A stretch of DNA of 20,000 nt from Theodoxus fluviatilis (GCA_034096865.1 JAWQFJ010020242.1:1-20000), one strand, 5' to 3'. Numbered from the stretch's first letter, positions 1 to 8,618 are shown. Notes: generated from the sequence alone by a model not told the origin. Numbers and translations are program-made.

Positions 1-2
1 AA

Positions 3-321
3 TTCATCCATCCAGCAGAAAAAGATAGACTGGTCTGGAATGCTGTTCCAACTATTTTTGATGTGCCTAACCCGCCGCCCAAAGTTACAAATAAAAGACC
101 ATACCCTCGGGAAAGATCTTCCCTTCCTGACACAGGCTCTGGCTCCAAAACAAAAGAAGAAAATACTGACGAGTTGAGCCTACCCTGCAGTCGATGCCCT
201 TCCGTGCAGTCTGCCTTTCACCAGTTCATCGGGAAAGGAAAAAGATCTTGAAAAGATGGTGAGAGCTGTGAGAAACAAACTGCATCGCAGCAAGCAAAGA
301 GTCATGTATGGTCTTTGGTGA
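3..321 (+). pseudogene. THAP domain C-terminal end plus coiled coil (5' part of a P-element-like transposase), frameshifted
   Basis: The window opens inside an open frame whose first codons read FIHPAEKDRLVWNAVPTIF, followed by a proline-rich linker. The AVPTIF motif closes THAP domains, the C2CH zinc-binding DNA-recognition modules at the N-terminus of P-element/THAP9-type transposases. The N-terminal THAP cysteines lie outside the window. This frame stops at 249-251. In another frame, open from 178 to a stop at 319-321, a basic heptad-like stretch (KEKDLEKMVRAVRNKLHRSK) resembles the coiled coil that normally follows a THAP domain. A 1-nt indel between about 175 and 235 would join the two, though an intron is possible. 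It is probably the 5' portion of the transposase at 898-2217, given the same strand and order. The THAP call is fairly sure; the joining is inference. Confidence 0.6.
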
Positions 322-353
322 CAGTCTGTAGCTTTGGTGTCAGCGCATGCACA

Positions 354-642
354 CGCGCGTGTGCATTTGTTCGTATAATTCCTTTCAGCTTGAATGCGCG
401 TGTGCATGTGTGTGTATAATTACTTTCAACTTGAATGCGCGTGTGCATATGTGTGTGTATAATTCCTTTCAGCTTGAATGTTTGTGTGCAAGTGTGTGTA
501 TTATTCCTTTCAACCTGAATGCACGTGTGTGCATATGTGTGTAATTCCTTTCAGTTCGAATGCGCGTGTGCATGTGTGTGTATAAGTCCCTTCAACCTGA
601 ATGCGCGTGTTCTTGTGTGAGTATAATTCCTTGCAACTTGAA
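354..642. repeat. 41-bp minisatellite, seven tandem units
   Basis: Seven head-to-tail units (354-394, 395-435, 436-478, 479-519, 520-560, 561-601, 602-642) of 41 bp, one of 43 bp. Each has an alternating purine-pyrimidine half (GCGCGTGTGCATGTGTGTGT) and a half like ATAATTCCTTTCAGCTTGAA. Units 1 to 6 alternate between TTCAG and TTCAA near the end, hinting at a two-unit higher-order repeat. Because 41 is not a multiple of 3, the frame changes at each unit, so open frames here are incidental. Confidence 0.9.
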
Positions 643-699
643 TAGCGTGGCTTTTCAGCAATGTTTGACAAACTTTCATGATGTCATCTTGCTTCCCTT

Positions 700-704
700 A
701 CACA

Positions 705-752
<48 letters not shown>

Positions 753-775
753 CATGCGCACACACGCACACACAG

Positions 776-806
<31 letters not shown>

Positions 807-848
807 TACACACACAGACACACACAGACACACATGCACACGCGCGCG

Positions 849-897
<49 letters not shown>
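700..897. repeat. Compound (CA)n/(CG)n microsatellite
   Basis: About 200 bp of CA dinucleotide with CAGA interruptions and a pure (CG)8 block at 841-856. It runs directly into the transposase-like open frame at 898, so codons translated from it (His/Thr alternation) are not protein-like. The CG block flanked by CA is a classic Z-DNA-prone composition. Confidence 0.95.
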
Positions 898-900
<3 letters not shown>

Positions 901-2217
901 ACAGAGCACCATCCCTGCTTTCAGCACAAGGAAAAGAAGCGGCATGTCATCTATGATCCTCCTCATCTCCTGAAAAACATCAGAAACAATCTCAAGAACA
1001 AAGGTTTTGTCCTCAATGGCGTCACAATTTCATGGAGCAACATTGAGAGGCTATACACTTTTGACAAGCAGAATAGTGTTCGTTTGGCACCGAAATTTAC
1101 CGAAAAACACGTTCATCTTCCCCAATTTTCGGCTTTGCGAGTCAGGTACGCCGCCCAAGTGCTGTTCCACTCTGCTGCAGCTGCCATGTCCGTACTTGTG
1201 CAGCTGCAAGTGCTGCCAGACGACGCGAGACAAACGGTCTATTTCATTGAACAGTTTGACAAACTCTTCAATGTTTTCAACAGCGGAAACATCAAGTCCA
1301 AGCAACCAATGGGCCATGCAATTTCAGAGAAGTCAGGGCACCATGCTTTTCTTCGCGAGACCCTGAACTGGCTCGAAGCAGTGGAGTCCAATTCACCTCG
1401 CTCCTTGCCTTGTCTGACCGGGTGGAAGATGGCCGTCCGCGCTCTGCTCTCCCTCTGGGAAGACCTTCATGAACACCATGCGTTCAAGTTTCTCTTGACA
1501 GATAGACTAAACCAGGACTGCCTTGAGAACCTCTTCTCCAGAATCAGAGGAAATCTAGGACGTGTGGACAACCCCTGTGCAGGCCAGCTGAGAAAGATCT
1601 TGCGCCAGGTCTTGGTGGATCAAATATTCACTCACAGTGACGGGAGCAACTGGGCTGAGGACTCGGCGAAATTCTTGATCAACCTGAAAACTTTGATGAC
1701 AACTGAGAACTACGTCACTCCAAATGAAGCCATTCCTCAGGAGCCAATGCAGCTCGAACAAGACCACAAGGATGGCACTGACCATCAAAATGACATCACA
1801 ACCCTGGTATCTGCAAATCAAATTGCAGAAAATTGTGTCTTGACGTACATATCAGGGTACATCGCGAAGAAGATCACGCCAAGTCTGTGTGCATCATGCC
1901 AACAGTCGTTCTCAGGGTTTTCGACGGGCACCAACAACGAGCTCCTTCTTCTATTCAAGGAATACAATCACGCTGCAGGAAAAGGTCTCACAGTACCAAG
2001 TGATGATCTGTCACACGCAGTGGAGATGATGGAAGAGGTGTACAGCAAAAACGTTGAGAGTGTACTTCACTCGGACAAAGTGAAATCTCGGCTTGTTTCT
2101 CTCCTCGGAAATAAACTCACTCTTGAATGCCCAGGAGGAACTTGCAAGCTGAGGCCTTGCATCGTGAGCAAGCCTGAAGTCAACTCTCAAGGACTGCACT
2201 GCCTCTTTCGCGCATAA
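898..2217 (+). pseudogene. P-element/THAP9-like DDE transposase, C-terminal two thirds
   Basis: An open frame of 439 codons (formally continuous upstream into CA repeats) encodes most of a P-element superfamily transposase, the nuclear enzyme that cuts and joins transposon DNA with an RNase H-fold acidic triad. Residues 5-31 (HPCF, then [16 protein letters not shown]) match the second conserved block; Asp20 fits the second catalytic acid. Residues about 35-195 correspond to the GTP-binding insertion region. Residues 201-225 (DRLNQDCLENLFSRIRG) carry the last acidic block, with Asp207 and Glu210 spaced as in P transposase. A C-terminal region follows, with YISGYIAKK at 317-325 and a CxxC at 331/334. 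The first catalytic Asp block is absent: repeats occupy its place. There is no good start codon. Near 2205 another frame gives a basic tail (HKREKNRKNIKLRNL) to a stop at 2258-2260, suggesting a late frameshift. Family certain in outline; inactive by inference. Confidence 0.85.
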
Positions 2218-2260
2218 ACGCGAGAAGAACAGAAAAAACATCAAACTTCGTAATTTGTGA

Positions 2261-2715
2261 CGCACAAGATTACTTTCACTGCTGTACCTCAGGAGAAAAT
2301 ACTGCTGTTAAAAATGCTGAATTTGTTAAAAACTGTGATGGCGAAGACAATGCAACGTGTGGAAAGACATTGGTATTCACTTTTCCTTACCCTGTCCTTC
2401 AGTACCGCGAGTACAGTAACAGCAGGATAGACATTGATCGAGTGCATTCTGGATTCGTCTGCATCCCTAGTTTCGGAAACCTACCCTCTTCCATACGTTG
2501 AGGTAAGTGAATTCTTTGCAATTATCCTCTGCTGAATGCTTTATGTATCATGTAGTTTGCAGAATGAGGAAATGCAAGCCGCCGAAGGTTGCAGACTCCG
2601 GCCGGGGACGCGTTGTCGTCACTTCCGGAGTTATTTGTAGAAGCCACGTGCTTTCAGCCATGTTGGTAGGAGGCGAGCGCTGTCTGCTAAGCTGTGCTAC
2701 GGGAGACGTGCAACC
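2261..2715 (+). other. Stretch with possible exon/donor signals, no recognised gene
   Basis: One frame is open to a stop at 2499-2501 with no recognisable protein. A pyrimidine-rich acceptor-like site (CCCTGTCCTTCAG, ending at 2402) and a textbook donor (GAG then GTAAGTGA, junction 2502/2503) could bound a 100-bp exon. In the frame that reads through the donor, the segment from 2431 is open, but an in-frame stop at 2428-2430 lies inside the putative exon. Not assignable to a gene. Confidence 0.25.
2622..2650 (+). promoter_or_regulatory. Possible promoter elements before the second THAP start
   Basis: An ETS-type core CTTCCGG (2622-2628) and an E-box CACGTG (2645-2650) lie in a GC-richer patch 70-95 bp upstream of the ATG at 2716. 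These short motifs also occur by chance; only their clustering upstream of a THAP start makes them worth noting. Confidence 0.2.
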
Positions 2716-2890
2716 ATGCCTACTTCTTGCTGCGTGAAAAATTGTTTTAACAACCAACAAAACGAAAAAATTAAGATGAGTCAAACGCTCCTACTACTTT
2801 ATACCATCAGAGAAAACCAATCTAGGTCCGATTGTGCAAAGGGTGACCGAAGCTAGACGAAGAGGATGGAAAAAGAAGATGGTATGGATG
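2716..2890 (+). pseudogene. N-terminal THAP domain fragment, frameshifted
   Basis: ATG at 2716 opens MPTSCCVKNCFNNQQNEK, a typical start of a THAP domain (Met-Pro, then the first CxxxxC zinc pair). After about 21 codons the similarity moves one frame forward at about 2778-2780: VKRSYYFIPSEKTN and then ARRRGWKKK match the F/Y-x-IP turn and the RR-x-W block of the domain centre. The in-frame continuation stops at about 2856. The domain is cut off by a GGAT repeat from 2882, so the later Cys/His ligands and AVPTIF end are missing. It lies downstream of the first transposase relic in the same orientation and may be the head of a second, truncated copy. THAP identity is good from motif order; a host THAP gene's first exon is the alternative. 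Confidence 0.6.
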
Positions 2891-2928
2891 GATGGATGGA
2901 TGGACTTATGGATGGGTGGATGGATGGA
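2882..2928. repeat. (GGAT)n microsatellite, tail of the adjacent SINE-like repeat
   Basis: Imperfect GGAT repeats. Read on the minus strand they are the ATCC tail that follows the conserved end (CGTAAAAC) of the dispersed repeat. A second, shorter GGAT block at 3053-3071 separates the next copy. Confidence 0.9.
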
Positions 2929-3052
2929 GTTTTACGGCTTATCAGCCTTTGTAGGCTACGTAAGGCCACCGAGCACAAAAACCACTAGAATAGTTCCGAG
3001 TCAACGCAAATCAAGTCACGATGTACCTAGTTATTCGCCTCTTACGAATCGC
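2929..3052 (-). mobile_element. SINE-like dispersed repeat, copy A
   Basis: Read on the minus strand, this segment contains TCGTGACTTGATTTGCGTTG, GGCCTTACGTAGCC, AAGGCTGATAAGCC and GTAAAAC, then an ATCC tail. The same ordered motifs recur at 3070-3345, 5796-5972, 8690-8733, 8790-8936, 17118-17340 and 17896-18073. GGCC..AGCCT..AGGCT..GGCC can fold into a two-step hairpin just before the tail. It has no coding capacity. It could be a SINE or a 3' UTR fragment of a LINE. Confidence 0.7.
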
Positions 3053-3069
3053 GATGGATGGATGGATGG

Positions 3070-3231
3070 ATTGAGTTTTACGGCATATCAGCCTTTGTAT
3101 TCTATGTAAGGACATCAAGCACGACAATCGATAGAATGGAGCAAACGGAAATCAAGTCACGATGTACCTAGTTATTCGCCTCTTACGAATCGCGAAGGGA
3201 GACGTGGTGGGTCAATTCTTACACACACACA

Positions 3232-3288
<57 letters not shown>

Positions 3289-3345
3289 CCTAACCCACAG
3301 GGAGCGTCAGCTGGTATGGATCGAGCCCGCCGATCACCTCAATTT
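3070..3345 (-). mobile_element. SINE-like dispersed repeat, copy B, with internal CA expansion
   Basis: A direct neighbour of copy A in the same orientation; the segment TAGTTATTCGCCTCTTACGA and its flanks are nearly identical in both. This copy continues further 5' (minus strand) through GACCCACCACGTCTCC and GTAAGAATT to CTGTGGGTTAGGGG, interrupted by a CA/GT array at 3221-3286 sitting exactly where other copies read GGGTGTAAGAAT. GGATCGAGCC at 3317 is in phase with an RNA polymerase III B-box pattern on the plus strand, opposite to the repeat's sense, so I do not treat it as a promoter. Confidence 0.65.
3221..3286. repeat. (CA)n microsatellite inside copy B
   Basis: About 33 CA units with one CATA interruption. 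Flanks on both sides belong to the same dispersed repeat. Confidence 0.95.
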
Positions 3346-4783
3346 TGTAGAGGTAAAATCCACAGGCATCGAGCTTGCGAAAGTCAACTTAACGCGCTTT
3401 CTTCCTCACGGACATAACCTTAGAAAGAAAAATGTATCAACTAACTCTAATTATTTTAGATGTTGGTTTCTTGGCACAGCCAGCTTACCATGTCGGAGCA
3501 AATAAACAAATAAGAGAAAAGCTAAACGATCACTCGTGCACTGAGTTTTGATGCGTGACCGGGACACTCCCCGCAGTATGTTTTGTTTGTTTTGCATGTA
3601 AGGTTTTAGCACTCGCTGTAGGTGTAAAAATGGTCAGTTATTAAAATAATTTGTGAATTTAGTTGTCATGAAACTTTGTTTTGTGCTTAAATGCCATTTT
3701 CTTGTCATAATCTTACACGTTATATTACGCCGAATGCGGGCAAGTTGACCATGCACTCATCGACTCGATGCTCGTGAATTTTCTGTCCTCGCCTGACCAG
3801 GGAAACGAAATAGTCAATTCAAGCCAGAACTAAACAGTTATCTGCTGCAACTCATTCGAGCATTACATGAAACATTATATCACACTAGCTCGATCGTCTG
3901 CTGGCGTAGTGGCTACGGTTCGATCGTGTTCGTCTGCTAGGTATGTACGGTGTGGTTTGTTTACTTCTCTTCTGTGGGTTTTGTGCAGAAAGTATACGTG
4001 ACAATAGTCTATTATGACTATGTTCGATTAGTTTTTTTAATCTAATTAAACTGTTATGCATGCCTTAATGCCATCCTTTTGCCACGATCTAGCGATAATC
4101 ACTCCTCAACACAGACCCGAAACATACCCCAACATATAGCACCGGAAGTTTTGTAACCTACCATCATGGCGCAGCTGCTAATTACCATATGACCCCTAGT
4201 GAACTCTTCCCCGGCCATTCTCGCTAGCGTCGAAAGACACGCGAAATCGGGGACGTAACTCTAAATCCGTACCTCGCTCCGCGTAGTGCAAAAATAGCCG
4301 AGTGCGCGGTCTTAGTAATGTATGGTCTTAGGTTATATATATCTACAAAGATGCAATGTTTTTGTAAACTAGAGAGCACTCTGAACGCACACGCCGGCGT
4401 CGTCAATAGTTTGGCGTCATCAACTTAATGATGAGTGATACATTTCTTCATGGTTGTCATTACAAAATGATTCAACAGATATCCTCCAAGATGTAAAGGA
4501 TTGCTCCTTGGGTGAAACCCTGACCTAGCACACAACTTAATCAGAATTCGTTTTGATTTTTATAAAGCTTTCTTGCGAAATATAGTGAACTATGGAACTG
4601 TGAGTAAAATGTACAGTTTAACATACAGAGCCGAAACCCTGCGTGGGACAGACAGGAAAAATGTAAAACATATCCTTCTTGGCAGAAATAAAGATACAAA
4701 AATGAATAAGATGGTTCAACACAACTGACAAAACGATTATGAAGATTGAGGCTTTTCTGGTATGCAAGAGACCCTCAATCACT
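3346..4783. other. AT-rich non-coding stretch
   Basis: No open frame with protein-like features. One ETS-type motif CCGGAAGT (4142-4149) precedes an ATG in good context (ATCATGG, 4166), but that frame stops after eight codons. A near-repeat of TCGATCGT..GTCTGCT occurs twice at about 3890-3940. Nothing else stands out. Confidence 0.5.
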
Positions 4784-5035
4784 AATGAGCGACTTTTTTG
4801 AAAATTATCTCCCTTGCCGCCGCTTGGCGGCGCGTCGGCTCTAAGGGGCTTGGTTGGTACACAGGACAAGTTCTTTCGCGTAGATTAGACCTGAGTGTTC
4901 GAGGTTTTTTAATTGTTTTCTTGCTGTCGCTTTCAAATCTGTTCACAGTACTAGGCTGGCTGGTTTACTTAGATGTGATTTTTTTAATGCGTGCTAGCTG
5001 ATATTAGGTTTAGAGCTTGAATTTTCAATGATATT

Positions 5036-5188
5036 ACGCTTACAACTCCAGTGTTCGCACCAATGAAAACCACGGAAAGAGATGGCCATTTCGTTCCTTG
5101 CATCTCATTGGCCAGCTTGTCATGAGGTCAGCCTGATCACGCGGTGACCTCATGACAGTTGTAAGCGGAAAAAGCGAGTTGTAAGCGT
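5036..5188 (+). mobile_element. 153-bp MITE-like module I, first copy
   Basis: Both ends carry the inverted repeat ACGCTTACAACTC / GAGTTGTAAGCGT. The inverted similarity continues into the flanking M modules, so the true element could be M-I-M'. A second hairpin, TGTCATGAGGTCA / TGACCTCATGACA, sits inside. No coding capacity. The superfamily cannot be told without a target-site duplication. Confidence 0.55.
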
Positions 5189-5253
5189 AATATCATTGAA
5201 AATTCAAGCTTTAAACCTAATATCAGTTAGCACGCATTAAAAAAATCACATCT

Positions 5254-5406
5254 ACGCTTACAACTCGCTTTTTCCGCTTACAACTGTCATGAGGTCACCG
5301 CGTGATCAGGCTGACCTCATGACAAGCTGGCCAATGAGATGCAAGGAACGAAATGGCCATCTCTTTCCGTGGTTTTCATTGGTGCGAACACTGGAGTTGT
5401 AAGCGT
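5254..5406 (-). mobile_element. 153-bp MITE-like module I, inverted second copy
   Basis: Base-for-base reverse complement of 5036-5188 by my reading. It is flanked by two M' modules in direct orientation, whereas the first copy is flanked by M and M' in inverted orientation. Confidence 0.55.
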
Positions 5407-5795
5407 AATATCATTGAAAATTCAAGCTCTAAACCTAATATCAGCTAGCACGCATTAAAAAAAATCACATCTAAGTAAACCAGCCAGCCTAGTACTGTGA
5501 ACAGATTTGAAAGCGACAGCAAGAAAACAATTAAAAAACCTCGAACACTCAGGTCTAATCTACGCGAAAGAACTTGTCCTGTGTACCAACCAAGCCCCTT
5601 AGAGCCGACGCGCCGCCAAGCGGCGGTAAGGGAGGTAATTTTCAAAAAAGTCGCTCATTGAAGAAAATACGACTTTTCTTATGAGATTAAAAAAATAATT
5701 TCTTCGACATTTTGCGTGTCAATGAACTTTTGTTTTGCGTGGTTTTGTTCCGATTTCAAAAACATGCATACTATTTTCGAGCCATAGTTTTCGTC

Positions 5796-5972
5796 CACCC
5801 CCTGTGTGTTGGGTGTAAGAATAGATCCAGCACGTCTTCTTTTGCAATTCATAAGTGGCGCATAGCTAGGGAAATGGAGACTTGGCTTGGCCTTATTCTA
5901 ACCTGCTCGTGAGATTCTCGTGATCAGCGGTCTTACATAGCCTACAGAGACTGATAGGTCGTAAAACTCCAT
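5796..5972 (+). mobile_element. SINE-like dispersed repeat, copy C
   Basis: Contains, in order, CACCCCCTGTGTGTTGGGTG, TAAGAATAGATCCAGCACG, GCTAGGGAAATGGAGACTTG, TTCTCGTGATCAGCGGTC, TTACATAGCCTACAGAGACT, GATAGGTCGTAAAACTCC and a very short CATT tail. Plus orientation, probably full length for the family. The hairpin stem is kept using G-T pairs. Confidence 0.65.
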
Positions 5973-6112
5973 TCATGTTGACTTTTTTTCGTTCGCGTTT
6001 CATCCACCTGGACAGTTTTCATGCGAGGAGAGTACCAATGTTACCTTCTGCTGCGTCTCCCACCACGTGGTCATTCTGTGGACTGAATGGGCGCATCAGG
6101 CTGCCACATCTG

Positions 6113-6194
<82 letters not shown>

Positions 6195-6199
6195 CTCTC
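6113..6199. repeat. (CT)n microsatellite at the LINE 5' truncation point
   Basis: About 40 CT units with minor CTTT interruptions at the 3' end. Reverse transcriptase coding similarity starts within about 40 bp after it. Confidence 0.95.
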
Positions 6200-8026
6200 G
6201 GTTGCGCGTGTGGATGGAGCAAGAAAACAAAGTGTGTCCTGAACAGGCTGGCTTTCGAACCCAGTACTCGACTATTGACCATATATTTACGATATTCGCA
6301 ATGATTTTGAAACATGTATATGGCGACAGACGTGGAAAACTGTACGTCACTTTTGTTGACTACCGAAAAGCGTTTGATTCTGTTAACCGTGGCCAACTCT
6401 GGGAGGTTCTTAAAGGCGCTCAGCTTTCGATCAAGTTTTTGATGATGTTAAAGGCCATGTACTGCAAAGTACAAGCATGCGTTCGTTGGGGACAGGATCT
6501 CTCTGATTACTTTCAATGCCCTTCTGGTGTAAAGCAAGGTGCAATTGAGAGTCCGTTAATTTTTTTCTCTCTATATCAATGCAGTCGCAGATTATGTGAG
6601 GAGAAAAGGCAAACATGGGGTTCAGATGGTACCTGGCATGATGGAAGTGTTCCTTCTACTATTTGCTGATGATGTCGTCCTGATTTCAACCACACCCGTG
6701 GGCCTCCAAAATTAACTTGATAATCTCTTGCATATGTCCAAACTTCTTGAATTTAAGGTAAACACAAAGAAGACAAAAGTTATGGTGTTTAGAAAAGGAG
6801 GACATTTAGCCATTGGTGAAAATTGGTTTCTAGATGGGTCTCGTTTGGAGACAGTCAACCAATATAAATACCTAGGATTCTTGTTCACAACAAAATTGTC
6901 CATAGATGCAACTTTAGATGATATAGCCACCAGAGGAAAGCAAAAAGGGGTACAGGTGTTAAGAGCATTATGGAACTTGCGTTGCATGAAAACGAAAGTA
7001 TTCACCAGCCTGTTTGATGCACAAGTCCAATCAACACTTCTGTACGGTGCAGAAGTATGGGGCCTTGAAAGTCAGCTGAAAGTGGAGGGAACTCACACGT
7101 TTGTTTGTAAAAAGTTTATGGGATTAGACTCGAGGACGCCCAACCACATGGTCTATGGAGATCTTGGACGCTTCCCAATCTCCATCAGTAGCAGCGTCAG
7201 AGTTATCAAATACTGGTTAAAACTTTGTCGGATGAAAGTAGACAGACTTCCCAAACAAGCTTTTCTAATGCTTTTGAACTCTCGAATTAAGAAAGAACGA
7301 AGCTGGACAGAGACTGTAAAGCTTTGCCTTTGTCGGCTGGGGTTTGGTTTTGCATGGTTAAATAGTGGAGTAGGTGACGAAAAACGTTTTTTGTCACAAC
7401 TTAAGCAGCGACTAAAAGATTGTATCTTCAGGACTGGAATGCGAAGAATATCAGCAGCAATCGATACACTTGGTATTCCTCCTTCAAGCATTCCTTAGGC
7501 CTTGAAGAGTATTTAAGTATACTTGACATTAAAAAGTTTAGAGATGCCTTTATTCGCTTCAGGTTTGGAATAAATAATCTCAAGAACAATAGAAGATACA
7601 AGGGTATGGTAGATACAAAGTGCCCATGTTGCGATGAATGTGAAACTGAGCAATATTTTTTGTTGAAGTGTCCTATTTATAAGGAATTAAGGGTAAAATA
7701 TATAGACAGATTCTTACCTCAGAAACAAAGTAGAAATGTGTGTCAATATTTGATGCAATGTAATGGCGACAAAATGACTCGTTCATTGGCGATGTATATT
7801 TTTTATGCCTTTAACTTGAGAGAACAAAAGGTTAGAGAGTAGATGAGTATACTAAATTGTGATGGTTGTACAGGTACTTGAACGCTTCTTGCTCATTAAA
7901 AGGATTGTGGTTTCGGATATCATAGCTGAAGTAGAGTTGTTTAGTGTATAATACCAACATTTCCTTGTAATGCAATGGGCCGATGGCGTCCAAATAAATC
8001 AAGTCAAATCAAATCAAATAAAATCT

Positions 8027-8031
<5 letters not shown>
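6200..8031 (+). mobile_element. 5'-truncated non-LTR retrotransposon (LINE)
   Basis: The segment holds the reverse transcriptase and C-terminal region of a LINE ORF2, a short 3' UTR and a typical 3' end: a GC hairpin (GGGCCGATGGCGTCC, about 7977-7991), AAATAAA, then a tandem TCAAG/TCAAA pentamer tail to about 8020. The endonuclease domain and ORF1 are missing, so the copy is truncated at a CT microsatellite. I see no target-site duplication because both flanks are CT arrays. Confidence 0.85.
6235..7842 (+). pseudogene. LINE ORF2: reverse transcriptase and C-terminal zinc-knuckle region, broken
   Basis: RNA-dependent DNA polymerase that would copy the element's RNA at the chromosomal nick. 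Visible blocks: QAGFR..YSTIDHIF (6244-6282); motif A FVDYRKAFDSV with Asp at 6358 and 6376; motif B GVKQG (6526-6540), where the usual C/P residues after it are replaced by AIE; motif C FADD (6662-6673); the YLG block (6869-6877). A C-terminal Cys cluster CPCCDEC..C (7621-7671) has Tyr where a zinc-binding His is usual. Breaks: a frameshift at a T-run near 6558-6570, an in-frame TAA at 6713-6715 where Gln is likely, and a frameshift at 7420-7433. The last part ends at a stop at 7840-7842. Clade not assigned; the I/Jockey-like groups share this C-terminal layout. Not functional. Confidence 0.85.
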
Positions 8032-8115
<84 letters not shown>

Positions 8116-8128
8116 CCTCTCTCTCTCT

Positions 8129-8169
<41 letters not shown>

Positions 8170-8170
8170 C
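8032..8170. repeat. (CT)n microsatellite with an internal C-run after the LINE tail
   Basis: About 130 bp of CT with CCCT variants and an 11-C run at 8129-8139. It starts ten bases after the LINE pentamer tail. Confidence 0.95.
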
Positions 8171-8615
8171 TCGCCCGGGATGGATCCCAGCGAATGACCT
8201 CGGCCTTGGTAACTGTTAACAAATTTCCTATTTGTGTCAGGCCGATTGGGATGGCACAGTGCGCAACAAACTACATGATGTGACACCTGTCAGGTGAGAG
8301 ACCGACTCCTCCCCAGCACTCTCGTGGTGGGCCGAGGTTGTCATCTGCCGTTCCCGAGCATGTCATACTTTAAAAAAAACAACTCATTCCTATCTTCTGT
8401 GGGCGGTGCCTCCACCAGAGTGCAATGCCTGCCAGTGCCGACTGACTGTGAAGCCCATTTTGGTGAAATACCCCTGGCTCTCTGCCCTCATAAGATTTCT
8501 AAGATTTCTCGATGAACTTTTTAAGAGTCCATCATCTGTGACAATTTTGGGGGGTCTGATTTGTGTTACAAATTACATATTCATTCTCTTATTTAATATT
8601 GACATACGTATATTT

Positions 8616-8618
<3 letters not shown>
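8171..8618. other. Non-coding stretch after the CT array
   Basis: No recognisable protein. Read on the minus strand, GAGGTCATTCGCTGGGATCCAT near 8180-8200 resembles GAGGTGATCGGCGGGCTCGATCCAT near 3312-3340, so the two may be ends of one repeat type, each abutting a microsatellite. Confidence 0.35.

Larger units (their letters stand above)
4784..5659. repeat. 876-bp nearly perfect modular palindrome
   Basis: The arms 4784-5188 and 5254-5659 are reverse complements apart from two substitutions near the outer ends and one indel in a T-run. The modules are O (187 bp), M (65), I (153), M' (65), I' (153), M' (66), O' (187), where a prime means inverted. The 65-bp spacer 5189-5253 is itself a copy of M', so M appears three times. 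The spacer M' differs from the arm copies at two bases (T for C near 5211 and 5227), while the two arm copies agree except in the T-run. Mirror-image open frames near 4798-5001 and 5445-5645 are by-products of the symmetry. Confidence 0.95.

Noticed and set aside
354..642. Regular repeat-spacer look, as in a CRISPR array
   Set aside because: Units are contiguous copies of one 41-bp sequence with no unique spacers, and the context is eukaryotic.
3314..3326. B-box-like GGATCGAGCC as a Pol III promoter of the dispersed repeat
   Set aside because: It lies on the plus strand, opposite to the inferred sense of that copy, and no A-box is found at a suitable distance.
3903..3930. tRNA-like A-box (TGGCGTAGTGG) followed by GGTTCGATCG
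   Set aside because: The two boxes are only a few bases apart, the last B-box base does not fit, and no cloverleaf can be drawn.
4142..4192. ETS motif and ATGGCG as a gene start
   Set aside because: The frame stops after eight codons and no splice donor within it supports a first exon.
4798..5645. Two nearly identical small proteins on opposite strands (4798-5001 and 5445-5645)
   Set aside because: They are mirror images produced by the palindrome, lack recognisable domains and have no other coding support.
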